Assembly: GCA_023953615.1 (NCBI GenBank)
Contig: JAMLJH010000002.1
Span: 1,166,492 to 1,230,491, forward strand
Length of the DNA stretch: 64,000 nt
Direction of reading: 5' to 3'
DNA from: Verrucomicrobiia bacterium
GTDB lineage: Bacteria; Verrucomicrobiota; Verrucomicrobiia; Limisphaerales; JADLHS01
The position numbers and the translations under genes were made by a program. Of this stretch, positions 28,173 through 38,707 are shown piece by piece. Under the pieces are notes generated by a model. That model did not search any database. It was not told the origin of the DNA and saw only the letters and a list, made by a program, of their open reading frames with translations. Position 1 is the stretch's first letter; the number at the start of each line of letters is the position of its first letter.

Positions 28173-29258
28173 TCAGGCGGCCTTTTGCAACGCAGCCCCT
28201 TTGGAGGTGATGACGCCCAGCATGTCATTCCATGATTTTACGAAGGCCTTCGCGCCGTTGTCCTGCAATTCCGTGGCGAGTTGGTCCACGTTGATTCCAG
28301 CCTGGGCAAACTGTCCCAACACTTTTTCGCAGTCGCCACCACCATGCGGCATGAGCCGTCCGCGCGTGCCGTGATCGGCGTACGCCTTCAAGGTTTTTTC
28401 CGGAATGGTGTTGATGGTGAACGGCGCCGCGAGCGCCTGCACGTAAAGAATATCGGAGGCCTCCGGGTCTTTCGTGCCGGTGCTGGCCCAAAGCAAACGC
28501 TGCGGTTGCGCGCCGGCATTAAATACGCGCTGCCAGCGCGGGGTCACCAACAATTCCAGATAAGCCTTGTAAGTGCGCCGCGCGATGGCGATGCCCAGTT
28601 GATTCTTCAGTTCGGCGGGCACTTTATCGGCCACCGCCACATCCCAACGGCTGATAAACACCGACGCGACCGACCGCACCAATGGATTCAGCCCCGCCGC
28701 GATGCGTCGCTCGATGCCACGCAAGTAAGCTTCCGCAACGGCCAGGTATTGCTCACGCGAAAACAGCAGCGTCACATTGATCGGCACCCCGGCGAAGATG
28801 GCTTCCTCGATGGCGGGCACGCCTTCCTTGGTGCCGGGAATTTTGATGAACAGGTTGGGGCGACCGGAACGGGCGAAGAGTTCCTTGGCGGCCGCGAGGG
28901 TGCGTTGGGTGTCGTAAGCCAGTAACGGCGAAACTTCGAGTGAAACCCAGCCGTCCACGCCATTGGTGCGATCGTGAATCGGACGGAACAAGTCGGCGGC
29001 GCGGTTTAAGTCGTCTAGCGCCAGATCAAAAAACAGGTCTTCGCCGGAACGCCCTTGCTTCAGGTCCTGGAGAATCGCCGCATCGTAGGCCTGACTGTTT
29101 TTGATGGCGTGATCGAAGATGGACGGATTCGAAGTCAGCCCGGAAACGGAGTATTCATCGCGATACTGCTGGAGCGTGCCTTGATTGAGCAGATCCCGCG
29201 TGATGTTATCGAGCCAGAGACTCTGGCCGCGATCGTGTAGTTTTTGAGTCGCTTTCAT
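28173..29258 (-). CDS. tal: Transaldolase
   Basis: Predicted 361 residues from the ATG at 29258. SVSGLTSNPSIFDHAI is the N-terminal signature, GWVSLEVSPLLAYDT and NLFIKIPGTKEGVPAIEEA contain the Schiff-base lysine, and GINVTLLFS-like text (VPINVTLLFSREQYLAVAEAY) follows. The length and TRDLLNQG text place it in the larger class with some actinobacterial and cyanobacterial enzymes. It moves a three-carbon unit between sugar phosphates in the non-oxidative pentose-phosphate pathway, complementing zwf, pgi and aldolase in this neighbourhood. Confidence 0.94.
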   Translation of the reverse strand: MKATQKLHDRGQSLWLDNITRDLLNQGTLQQYRDEYSVSGLTSNPSIFDHAIKNSQAYDAAILQDLKQGRSGEDLFFDLALDDLNRAADLFRPIHDRTNGVDGWVSLEVSPLLAYDTQRTLAAAKELFARSGRPNLFIKIPGTKEGVPAIEEAIFAGVPINVTLLFSREQYLAVAEAYLRGIERRIAAGLNPLVRSVASVFISRWDVAVADKVPAELKNQLGIAIARRTYKAYLELLVTPRWQRVFNAGAQPQRLLWASTGTKDPEASDILYVQALAAPFTINTIPEKTLKAYADHGTRGRLMPHGGGDCEKVLGQFAQAGINVDQLATELQDNGAKAFVKSWNDMLGVITSKGAALQKAA

Positions 29259-29430
29259 AATGTTCAGTTTAAAAGTTTCGTTGAATTTGAAATCCGCCAA
29301 GCCGCTTAGTTGCAAGCATGGACGAAGATGTCGCGGTCGCTGACTGCGGCAATGATCGTGATAAATTTACGGCGGTCCGTTTTCATTGTTCTCTTTGGTT
29401 GGTTTGAGTTGATTGTGGTCAAATTTATGT

Positions 29431-30387
29431 TCAGTTCTCCGCGCTGGCTTGATCGAGGCTGGCGACATCCTCCGCACCAAGCGTGAGCGTTGCGGCTTTA
29501 ACGAGGTCGTTCAGTTGTGCGACACTGGTAGCGCTGGCGATGGGGGCCGTGACAGCGGGGCGTTGGATGAGCCAAGCCAAGGCGACGATGGCGGGGGCAG
29601 TATGATGGGCGGCGGCGACTTTATCCAAAGCCGCGAGTATGCGCCGGCCTCGCTCGTTCAGGTATTTCTCTCCAATTCCACCACCGCGCGCGCTCTTGCC
29701 GAGGTCGTCAGCACTGCGATATTTGCCAGTGAGAAAGCCGCTGGCCAGGGAGTAGTAGGTAATCACACCGAGACCGTTCTCCAGCGCGAGCGGTTCCAGA
29801 CTGGACTCGAATCCGGCCCGGTCATACAGGTTGTATTCCGGCTGGATCGTTGCATAGGCGGGGAGGTTTTTGGCCGCACTGGCGGCGAGCGACTCCCGGA
29901 GCCGGTCGGCGGTGTAGTTCGAGGCGCCGATGGCGCGGACTTTGCCCTGCCGGATCAAGATGTCATAGGCGGAAAGGGTTTCCGCCAATGGCGTGTCGGC
30001 ATCGTCCTGGTGCGACTGATAGAGGTCAATGTAATCGGTCTGGAGACGAGCAAGGGAATCTTCAACGGATTTTAGAATGTAGTCCTTCTTCAAACCTTGA
30101 GTGCCATCACCCATCTGCATTCCTACTTTGGTGGCAAGGATGATCTTGTCGCGTTTGCCGCTGGTTTTCAGCCAGCGACCGATAATGGTTTCGGACTCTC
30201 CCCCCTTGTTGCCGGGAGCCCAAGTAGAATACATATTGGCGGTGTCCACGAGATCGAGGCCGTGATCAACGAAGGCGTCAAGAATGGTGAACGAGGCTTT
30301 TTCGTCGATAGTCCAGCCGAAGACATTACCCCCGAGGGCCAGTGGCGAGATGGAGATGCCGGTTTTTCCTAGTGGACGTTTGGTCAT
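29431..30387 (-). CDS. Aldo/keto reductase
   Basis: Predicted 318 residues. LGKTGISISPLALGGNVFGW, then DLVDTANMYS with the catalytic Asp and Tyr, then KIILATKVG with the catalytic Lys and DYIDLYQSHQDD with the active-site His form the usual tetrad. AIGASNYTADRLRE is also conserved. It reduces aldehydes or ketones with NADPH. The physiological substrate is unknown. It is monocistronic, with 172 bases to transaldolase. Confidence 0.92.
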   Translation of the reverse strand: MTKRPLGKTGISISPLALGGNVFGWTIDEKASFTILDAFVDHGLDLVDTANMYSTWAPGNKGGESETIIGRWLKTSGKRDKIILATKVGMQMGDGTQGLKKDYILKSVEDSLARLQTDYIDLYQSHQDDADTPLAETLSAYDILIRQGKVRAIGASNYTADRLRESLAASAAKNLPAYATIQPEYNLYDRAGFESSLEPLALENGLGVITYYSLASGFLTGKYRSADDLGKSARGGGIGEKYLNERGRRILAALDKVAAAHHTAPAIVALAWLIQRPAVTAPIASATSVAQLNDLVKAATLTLGAEDVASLDQASAEN

Positions 30388-30891
30388 GATTCAGATGCCG
30401 TAGGTTATAGATATGAATGCGATCATTTGGCGGTGAAGCAGATGGCTATCCAACCGAATTAAGTATAGCATAAGCACGCTCAAAATGGATCCATCTGGCG
30501 GCGAACGCAAGAATGAGGTGATTTGAGCCGGGCGGGCGTGGCGGGAAAAACTCGTTAAATTCCGTGAAAATATGCGGTTGCGGAAGCAACGCCGCGCCAT
30601 GCTCGCGTTCATAAATCCAGCGCGACGGCGACGTCCGCGCCTTCCAGCGACGGAGAGTAAAACCGCCGACGCCTGCGGAGCAGGGCGGCGGTGGCCATCT
30701 CGTAAATGGTTGATACAAATAATGGACCGACTTAACCGAAGCATTACGATTGCTTTACAATTCTCGACGGAGCGAAAAAGCGGAAAATTAACCTTGTGAT
30801 TTTTTTCACACTCAGGCAGTCTGCGCGTCCTTTCGTTGTCCGTTGGTGATCGAAAGGTTATCACACGGACGGCAGGGATTTCTAAAACTCG
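30388..30891. other. Intergenic leader region of ATP synthase operon
   Basis: This 504-base stretch has no convincing gene. It holds a perfect CRP-family-type dyad at 30795-30810 and a second, looser dyad (GTGAT...ATCAC) at 30846-30864, close to the atpB start at 30892. No atpI gene is visible here. Confidence 0.5.
30795..30810. promoter_or_regulatory. CRP/FNR-family-like operator upstream of atp operon
   Basis: TGTGATTTTTTTCACA is a perfect TGTGA-N6-TCACA dyad, identical to the half-sites recognised by CRP-family regulators. Its centre lies about 90 bases before atpB, a plausible activator position. The regulator itself is not in the window. Confidence 0.5.
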
Positions 30892-31818
30892 ATGCGATTG
30901 CTCAAAGTCATTTGGCTGGCGCTGGTGTTGGGCGGAATGTTGGCCTGCACCGGTTACGCTCAGGAAACAGCGGCGGCTGCGGCCCACGGTGGTCATCACG
31001 GTTTGCCCGCTTATGCCGTCAAGGTTTTCAGCATTGGTCCGGTGGTCATCACCAATTCCATGGTGGTCACCATTCTGGTGACGTTGGGTTTGGTGCTTTT
31101 TGCCCAGGTGGTGAGCCGCAACGTCAAACCCGTGCCCTCCGGTCTGCAAAACTTCAGCGAGTGGATGGTGGAATCCATGTATAACTTTTTGGGTGACATC
31201 CTCGGCGAACGGCTGAACAAAAAGACGTTCTGGTTTTTTGGCGGCATCTTTTTCTTCATTCTCTTTACGAACTGGTTCGGCCTGGTGCCGGGCATCGGCA
31301 CGGTGGGGTGGAAGGTGACTTACTCCGATGGCTCGCAGGAATTTCAACCGTGGTTGCGCGGCGGCAATGCGGACTTGAACATGACCACGGCCATGGCGTT
31401 GTTGTTCTTTTTTCTGTGGACAGTCTGGGCGTTGCGGGAGAACGGAGTGGTGGGGTTTGCGAAGCATCTGTTTGCGCCCAAGGGGAAGAGCGAGGGGTTC
31501 ATGCAGTATTTCATGATCGCGGTTTTCCTCGTCGTGGGAGTGCTGGAAGTCATTTCAATTTTATTCCGACCGGTTTCCCTGAGCTTTCGTCTCTACGGGA
31601 ATATTTTTGCCGGGGAGAACATGTTGGAATCCATGATGAACCTGATTCCGTGGCTGGGCTGGTTGATTCCGTTGCCGTTCTACTTTTTGGAAATGCTGGT
31701 GGGTTTGATCCAGGCGTTGGTGTTCATGCTGTTGACGGCGGTGTTCACGCTGCTGATTTGCGAGCATGATCCGGATGAAGACCACGGTCACGGCGAGGTG
31801 GCCACCACCGGGCACTGA
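30892..31818 (+). CDS. atpB: F-type ATP synthase subunit a
   Basis: Predicted 308 residues. A signal-like N-terminus (MRLLKVIWLALVLGGMLAC) precedes a histidine-rich stretch, then membrane spans. The fourth to fifth helices carry FRPVSLSFRLYGNIFAGENML, with the essential arginine of subunit a, and PLPFYFLEMLVGLIQALVFMLL closes the protein. The C-terminus is rich in Asp and His. It forms the proton half-channels beside the c ring. It is the first gene of the atp operon. Confidence 0.95.
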   Translation: MRLLKVIWLALVLGGMLACTGYAQETAAAAAHGGHHGLPAYAVKVFSIGPVVITNSMVVTILVTLGLVLFAQVVSRNVKPVPSGLQNFSEWMVESMYNFLGDILGERLNKKTFWFFGGIFFFILFTNWFGLVPGIGTVGWKVTYSDGSQEFQPWLRGGNADLNMTTAMALLFFFLWTVWALRENGVVGFAKHLFAPKGKSEGFMQYFMIAVFLVVGVLEVISILFRPVSLSFRLYGNIFAGENMLESMMNLIPWLGWLIPLPFYFLEMLVGLIQALVFMLLTAVFTLLICEHDPDEDHGHGEVATTGH

Positions 31819-31893
31819 ACCAAAGAATTTGATCGTCAGACGGTGGCCAGACTGCCGGGGCGATTGAAAAAACAACAAACGAAAGGTAATGCA

Positions 31894-32091
31894 ATGATGG
31901 GTAGTATTCATGTCGGTTTGGCGGCGATTGGTTCCGCCATCGGCGTCGGTCTGATTGGTATGAAGGCAGCGGAAGCCACCGGACGCAATCCGGGCGCGGC
32001 CGGGCAAATTCGCAACATCGCCATCATCTTGGCGGCCTTGGCGGAAGGAATCACCTTCTTCGCCATCTTCCTCGAGAAGTTTGGTCGCTGA
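31894..32091 (+). CDS. atpE: F-type ATP synthase subunit c
   Basis: Predicted 65 residues from the ATG at 31894, eight bases after GAAAGG. Two membrane helices are joined by the polar loop RNPGAAGQIR. Glu51 in helix 2 (AALAEGITFFAIF) is the ion carrier, and the residue after it is Gly, not Ser/Thr, which fits protons rather than sodium. The protein is shorter than average but complete. Confidence 0.95.
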   Translation: MMGSIHVGLAAIGSAIGVGLIGMKAAEATGRNPGAAGQIRNIAIILAALAEGITFFAIFLEKFGR

Positions 32092-32141
32092 TCTCAACGC
32101 GGGCGCGGCGTTGCCGCGCCCGCACGTTTTGCCATTTTCCT

Positions 32142-32696
32142 ATGAACTATTTGATGCTGGCCGCCGCTGAAGCCGGGCAGGGCGATAGCCCCCTGACCCA
32201 ACTGGCGCGGGAATTTTCACTGGAGCCGCGGCTTCTGATTTCCCAGTTGGTTTTGTTTGTCATTGTGGCCGTGGTTCTGGCCAAGTTCGCCTACAAGCCG
32301 TTACTGGGCATGTTGGAAATGCGCAAAGCCCAGATCTCCGAGAGTCTGGAAAACGCCAAGCAAACCCGCGAAGAATTAGCCAAGGCGCAGGTCAAGGCGC
32401 AGGAAATTGTCAACGCCGCCAGCGCGCAGGCAAATAAAGCCATCGAGGAAGCGCGCGCCGCCGCCGCCAAGGTGCAGGAACAGGAAACGCAAAAAGCCAT
32501 CGCGGCGGCCAATGACATCATCGCGAAAGCCCGCCAGGCCAGCGAGGCCGAGCTGGCGCGCATGAAGGCGGAATTGCGCAAGGAGATCGGACGCTTGGTG
32601 GTGGCCACCAGCGCGAAAGTCACCGGCGAGATTCTCACTCCCGATCAGCAGAAGCATCTGGCCGAGGAAACCAACCGGCAGTTGGCGCACAATTGA
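32142..32696 (+). CDS. atpF: F-type ATP synthase subunit b
   Basis: Predicted 184 residues. One membrane span (LLISQLVLFVIVAVVLAKFA) is followed by a long charged helix (RKAQISESLENAKQTREELA, and AARAA/EEQE-type text) that forms the peripheral stalk. It follows atpE by 50 bases, within the operon. The C-terminus (TGEILTPDQQKHLAEET) resembles the region contacting delta. Confidence 0.93.
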   Translation: MNYLMLAAAEAGQGDSPLTQLAREFSLEPRLLISQLVLFVIVAVVLAKFAYKPLLGMLEMRKAQISESLENAKQTREELAKAQVKAQEIVNAASAQANKAIEEARAAAAKVQEQETQKAIAAANDIIAKARQASEAELARMKAELRKEIGRLVVATSAKVTGEILTPDQQKHLAEETNRQLAHN

Positions 32697-32730
32697 GTCA
32701 GTCAGGAATTTTGTTTCAAAGTAAGCCCAC

Positions 32731-33123
32731 GTGAAAATCAGCAAACAAGCGCGACGCGACGGCAAGGCGTTGTTCAACCTCTGCAAAACCGGCGAGGGTC
32801 TGGACGAACAGCGGGTGCGCGAAACGGTGCGGGTGGTGATCGCGAAAAAGCCGCGTGGCTACCTTGCGATTTTGTCGCACTTCCAACGGCTGGTGAAACT
32901 GGAACTGGAGCGGCGCACCGCGCATGTGGAAAGCGCCACGCCGTTGAGCGCGGCGTTGCAGCAATCGGTGCAGGCCAATCTGGCGACCCGCTACGGCGCG
33001 GGGTTGACCGTGAATTTTGCCGTCAAACCGGCGCTCATCGGCGGCTTGCGGGTGCAGGTGGGCAGTGATGTTTACGATGGCAGCGTCAGCGCGCGTCTCG
33101 CGGAGCTGGCGGCGGACTTTTGA
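32731..33123 (+). CDS. atpH: F-type ATP synthase subunit delta (short form)
   Basis: Predicted 130 residues against the usual 175-180. The retained C-terminal part has LATRYGAGLTVNFAVKPALI and GGLRVQVGSDVYDGSVSARL, the typical delta tail. The N-terminal six-helix domain is reduced to about 60 residues. It sits between atpF and atpA as in other operons, so it is probably functional. No extra frame upstream in the gap could supply the missing part. Confidence 0.85.
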   Translation: MKISKQARRDGKALFNLCKTGEGLDEQRVRETVRVVIAKKPRGYLAILSHFQRLVKLELERRTAHVESATPLSAALQQSVQANLATRYGAGLTVNFAVKPALIGGLRVQVGSDVYDGSVSARLAELAADF

Positions 33124-33168
33124 CGCGGGAACGATTGAACGATTTAACGAAGCACGGTTAACGAAACT

Positions 33169-34701
33169 ATGAGCAATTTATTGCAAGAAATTGAAGCGCA
33201 GATCGCCGGGGTGAAAACCCAGGTGAACCGGCAGAACATCGGTGTGGTTCGCGAGATCTCCGATGGCGTGGCGAAAATTGAGGGCCTCACCGATTGCATG
33301 GCCAACGAGATGTTGGACTTCGGTGCCGGGGTCATTGGTCTGGCGTTGAACCTTGAAGAAACCGAAGTCGGCGCCATCGTGCTGGGCGATTATCTCGGCA
33401 TCCACGAAGGCACCGAGGTCAAGACCACCGGCAAGCTGTTGTCCGTGCCCGTGGGCAAGGGATTGCTTGGTCGCGTGGTGGATTGTTTGGGACGGCCAGT
33501 GGACGGCAAAGGCCCGATCAAGGAAGACGCGTTTTATCCGGTCGAAAAAATCGCGCCCGGCATCATCAAACGAAAATCCGTCAGCCAACCGGTGCAGACC
33601 GGCATTATGGCCATTGACGCGATGATTCCGATCGGTCGCGGTCAGCGGGAATTGATCATTGGCGACCGTTCGACGGGCAAGACGACCATTGGCGTGGACG
33701 CGATGATCAACCAATCGCGCATCAACAAGGTGGGGCGCGAATCGGGCGACAAGAATTTTCGCCCCATGTACAACATTTACGTGGCCGTCGGTCAAAAGCA
33801 GTCGAACATCGCCCGGGTGATCGCGGAACTGGAAAAGGCGGGCGCGATGGAAGACACGATCGTCGTGGTCGCGGCGGCTTCGGATTCCGCCGCCAACCAA
33901 TATCTTGCGCCCTTTGCCGGCGCCGCCATTGGCGAGTGGTTCATGGATCACGGCATGGATGCGCTGATCATTTACGATGACCTCTCCAAGCAAGCCGTGG
34001 CGTATCGGCAGGTTTCATTGGTGTTGAAACGTCCGTCGGGGCGCGAAGCTTATCCGGGTGACGTCTTCTATTTGCACAGCCGGTTGCTGGAACGTTCCGC
34101 GCGGGTGTCCGAAAAATATGGCAATGGTTCGCTGACGGCGCTGCCGATCATTGAAACGCAGGCGGGCGACGTTTCGGCGTACATTCCGACGAACGTGATC
34201 TCCATCACGGACGGTCAGATTTATCTTGAGACGGACTTGTTTTATCAGGGCGTGCGTCCCGCAGTTTCCGTCGGTTTGTCCGTGAGCCGCGTCGGTTCGG
34301 CCGCGCAAATTAAAGCGATGAAACAGGTGGCGGGGCGCATCAAAGGCGATCTGGCGCAATACCGCGAGTTGGCCGCGTTTGCCCAATTCGGCTCCGATCT
34401 CGACGCCAAGACCCAGGCGATCCTCGAACGCGGCAAACGCGTCGTGGAAATTTTCAAACAGCCGCAGTTCAATCCGATCGCGGTGGAAATGCAGGTGGCG
34501 GTGCTGTGGGCGGTGCAAAATAACTTCTTCGACGACGTGGCGGTTGAGAAGGTGAAAGATTGTCAGGACAAAATGGTGGACTTTCTTTCCACGCGGAAAG
34601 CGGAGTTGCTCACGAAGATTCGCAATGAAAAAGCCGTCAGTGACGCGCTGGCCGGGGAGTTGAAAGCCGCGATCACGGAATTCAAACAAACCTATCGGTG
34701 A
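33169..34701 (+). CDS. atpA: F-type ATP synthase subunit alpha
   Basis: Predicted 510 residues, normal length. [20 protein letters not shown] near 170 is the P-loop region, and [19 protein letters not shown] and [18 protein letters not shown] (the alpha/beta signature) follow. It carries the non-catalytic nucleotide sites of F1. Confidence 0.97.
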   Translation: MSNLLQEIEAQIAGVKTQVNRQNIGVVREISDGVAKIEGLTDCMANEMLDFGAGVIGLALNLEETEVGAIVLGDYLGIHEGTEVKTTGKLLSVPVGKGLLGRVVDCLGRPVDGKGPIKEDAFYPVEKIAPGIIKRKSVSQPVQTGIMAIDAMIPIGRGQRELIIGDRSTGKTTIGVDAMINQSRINKVGRESGDKNFRPMYNIYVAVGQKQSNIARVIAELEKAGAMEDTIVVVAAASDSAANQYLAPFAGAAIGEWFMDHGMDALIIYDDLSKQAVAYRQVSLVLKRPSGREAYPGDVFYLHSRLLERSARVSEKYGNGSLTALPIIETQAGDVSAYIPTNVISITDGQIYLETDLFYQGVRPAVSVGLSVSRVGSAAQIKAMKQVAGRIKGDLAQYRELAAFAQFGSDLDAKTQAILERGKRVVEIFKQPQFNPIAVEMQVAVLWAVQNNFFDDVAVEKVKDCQDKMVDFLSTRKAELLTKIRNEKAVSDALAGELKAAITEFKQTYR

Positions 34702-34740
34702 GGTTGGGCTGCGCGCCAATGGCTGTCACTTTAACAATCC

Positions 34741-35619
34741 ATGCCTAGTACCCGCGATATTCGCCGACGCATCAAGTCGGTCAAAAACACGGCCCAGATC
34801 ACGAAGGCCATGCAGATGGTGGCTTCGTCGAAGATGCGCAAGGCGCAGTTGGCGGCACTGGCGGGCCGGCCTTACGCGCAGCAAATGAATTCGATGCTGG
34901 CGGACGCCACCGCGAACGCCGGCGATTTTACGCACCCGCTGATGGAGTCGCGAAGCGGAAACCGGGCTGCCGTGATTTTGGTCAGCACCGACAAAGGTTT
35001 GTGCGGCGCATTGAACTCCAACCTGTTTCGGGAGGCGGGCAAATTGGCGCCGGAGGCGACGGTGTTTATCTGTGCGGGCAAAAAAGGCGCGCAATTTGTT
35101 TCGCGGACGCGGCGCAAGCTGGCCGCCGAGTTTACGTACAAAGACACGCCGCTTTTTTCCGAGGCGCGGGCCATCTCGCGGTTCGTGCGCGAGTTGTTTC
35201 TGAAAGGTGAAGTGGATCGGGTGGAGATTTTGTTCACGGATTTTGTGAGTACCTTGGTGCAACAACCCGAGCGCCGCACCCTGTTGCCGGTGGGCGAAAT
35301 CAAGGGGGTCCAGGCCGGAGTCATGCGGCACGAAACGCCCGCGTCCTTGCAAGCTTCGGGTGTGGAATTTCAATTCGAGCCGGGCGCGGCGCAGGTGTTG
35401 GGAGAGTTGTTGCCGCACGCTTTGAACTTTGAGATTTACCAGATTTTACTGGAAGCCAAGGCGTCCGAGCACAGCTCGCGCATGGTGGCGATGAAGAACG
35501 CCACCGACAACGCCAAGCAATTGATCAAGGACCTGACGCTGGAATACAACAAATTGCGGCAGGCGAACATTACGAAGGAATTGTTGGAAATCACCACGGC
35601 GCAAATGGCGTTGGGGTAA
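34741..35619 (+). CDS. atpG: F-type ATP synthase subunit gamma
   Basis: Predicted 292 residues. The N-terminal coiled helix (STRDIRRRIKSVKNTAQITK, AMQMVASSKMRKA) and the C-terminal one (RMVAMKNATDNAKQLIKDL, LEYNKLRQANITKELLEI) are the conserved rotor shaft. STDKGLCGALNSNLFRE is also typical. It couples proton-driven rotation to the catalytic sites. Confidence 0.95.
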   Translation: MPSTRDIRRRIKSVKNTAQITKAMQMVASSKMRKAQLAALAGRPYAQQMNSMLADATANAGDFTHPLMESRSGNRAAVILVSTDKGLCGALNSNLFREAGKLAPEATVFICAGKKGAQFVSRTRRKLAAEFTYKDTPLFSEARAISRFVRELFLKGEVDRVEILFTDFVSTLVQQPERRTLLPVGEIKGVQAGVMRHETPASLQASGVEFQFEPGAAQVLGELLPHALNFEIYQILLEAKASEHSSRMVAMKNATDNAKQLIKDLTLEYNKLRQANITKELLEITTAQMALG

Positions 35620-35649
35620 GTAAAACGCAAAACAGGATTTAAAATTTAA

Positions 35650-37110
<1,461 letters not shown>

Positions 37111-37164
37111 TCGTTGGCTGGCGGCGACGGGAAATGAACCGATTAACTTTGTAAGCACAAAACC

Positions 37165-37569
37165 ATGGCCACACTGAAACTAGAGATTGTGACGCCGGAA
37201 GCGAAAGTCTTCTCGGAAGAGGTGGAAATGGTGACGTTGCCGGGCAGTGAAGGGGAGTTGGGCATTTATCCATTGCACATTCCTTACATGACCAAGCTGA
37301 CGCATGGGGAAATCAACGCGCGCCAGGGCCCGCAAAATTTCTTCCTCGCCGTGGGGGAGGGCTTCGTGGAAATCACTGGCGAGAAAGTGACCGTCCTGAC
37401 CGACATGGCCATTCGGGCGGAAAACATTGATGAAGCGCAGGCTGAGGAAGCGCGTCAGCGCGCCGAAGCTCGCTTGGCGGAAAAGTTGGACGCCGAGGAA
37501 GTGGCGCGGGTGAACGCTTCACTGGCCCACGCAACGACCCAGTTGAAAGTCAAACGGCGGGGCCGTTAA
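37165..37569 (+). CDS. atpC: F-type ATP synthase subunit epsilon
   Basis: Predicted 134 residues: a beta-sandwich N-terminus (LKLEIVTPEAKVFSEEVEM, LPGSEGELGIYPLH) and a C-terminal two-helix hairpin (EAQAEEARQRAEARLAEKL). It can inhibit hydrolysis in many bacteria. It is the last gene of the atpBEFHAGDC operon. Confidence 0.95.
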   Translation: MATLKLEIVTPEAKVFSEEVEMVTLPGSEGELGIYPLHIPYMTKLTHGEINARQGPQNFFLAVGEGFVEITGEKVTVLTDMAIRAENIDEAQAEEARQRAEARLAEKLDAEEVARVNASLAHATTQLKVKRRGR

Positions 37570-37619
37570 GCTTGCGGATTCTTTTTGAAGCGGTGGCGGG
37601 CGGTTGACTAGACTGCGCC

Positions 37620-38672
37620 ATGCAGCGAACGCTTCGAGTTTCAGTTTTTCTTTCGGTTCTGATTTTTCTTACGCCTCGCCTCCGGGCCGATCCGGTGGAG
37701 GATTACCTGCGGGCGCAAATGAGCGCGCATCGCATTCCCGGCCTGGCCTTGACCGTGTTGCGTCACGGCGAACGCATCAAAACCGCGACCTACGGCTGGG
37801 CGGACCTGGAGCAGGAAGTGCCGGTACGTCCGGAGACGGTGTTTGAGATTGGTTCACTTACCAAGCAGTTCACCGCTGCGGGAATTTTATTGCTCGCTCA
37901 GGAGGGGAAACTCTCGGTGGATGATCGGATCAGCAAGCATCTCTCCAACCCACCCGCCACATGGTCGGAAATTACGATCCGCCATTTGCTGACCCACGGA
38001 TCGGGCATTAAAAGCTACACCGGCTTGTCCGGTTTCGAACTCACCCGGCATTTGACTCAGGCGCAATTTATCGCGGCGCTGCGCGATCTGCCCCTGGAGT
38101 TTGCTCCCGGCACTGCTTACGCCTATTGCAACAGCGGTTACAGTTTGCTCGGTTACATCATCGAGAATGTCAGCGGCACAAATTATTGGAGTTTTATGCG
38201 GACGCGAATTTTTCAGCCGCTGGGCATGAACGCCACGACCGACCGGCTGCCGCAAACGATCATTCCGCATCGGGCGCATGGTTATGAGCAAACGAACCGG
38301 GTTTGGATCAATCGGGATTACGATTTGACGGACATCTTTGCCGCCGGCGCCATCGTCTCGACGGTCGGCGACCTTGCGCGTTGGAGCGTGGCGTTGGATG
38401 GCACTCAATTGCTGACTGCCGCCAGCAAAACCGCCATGTGGACGCCGGGAGAGAATACAAAATCGCGCCAATCGCAGTACGGATTTGGCTGGTCGTTGGG
38501 TTCGTTGGACGGGCACAAAAACATCGGTCACGGTGGCGCCACTTCCGGATTTTCCGCAAGTCACCAGCGCTTTCCCGATGACGATTTGGTCGTCATCATT
38601 CTTACCAATACGGACGAGCAAATCGCGACCACCTTGGCCCGGAAGGTGGCGACGTTTTATTTCACGAAATAG
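37620..38672 (+). CDS. Exported class C beta-lactamase-fold serine hydrolase
   Basis: Predicted 350 residues with a signal peptide (VSVFLSVLIFLTPRLRA). EIGSLTKQFTAAGILLL contains the SxxK catalytic serine and lysine, YCNSGYSLLGYIIE gives the YxN tyrosine, and IGHGGATSGFSA gives the HxG-type third motif. This fold covers penicillin-binding esterases, peptidases and true AmpC enzymes. Nothing in the sequence marks it as a resistance enzyme, and no ampR neighbour is present. Export to the periplasm is likely. Confidence 0.88.
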   Translation: MQRTLRVSVFLSVLIFLTPRLRADPVEDYLRAQMSAHRIPGLALTVLRHGERIKTATYGWADLEQEVPVRPETVFEIGSLTKQFTAAGILLLAQEGKLSVDDRISKHLSNPPATWSEITIRHLLTHGSGIKSYTGLSGFELTRHLTQAQFIAALRDLPLEFAPGTAYAYCNSGYSLLGYIIENVSGTNYWSFMRTRIFQPLGMNATTDRLPQTIIPHRAHGYEQTNRVWINRDYDLTDIFAAGAIVSTVGDLARWSVALDGTQLLTAASKTAMWTPGENTKSRQSQYGFGWSLGSLDGHKNIGHGGATSGFSASHQRFPDDDLVVIILTNTDEQIATTLARKVATFYFTK

Positions 38673-38707
38673 CGATACCGCCGCAACCGCGCGCGTTCCG
38701 CCAAGGC

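Noticed and set aside
30391..31467. 358-residue minus-strand frame across the atp leader and atpB
   Set aside because: Mostly antisense to atpB; the non-overlapping part has no signature and would cover the operator dyad.
37620..38672. Beta-lactamase resistance gene
   Set aside because: SxxK and YxN motifs are present but are shared by esterases and peptidases of this fold; nothing specific to AmpC was seen.
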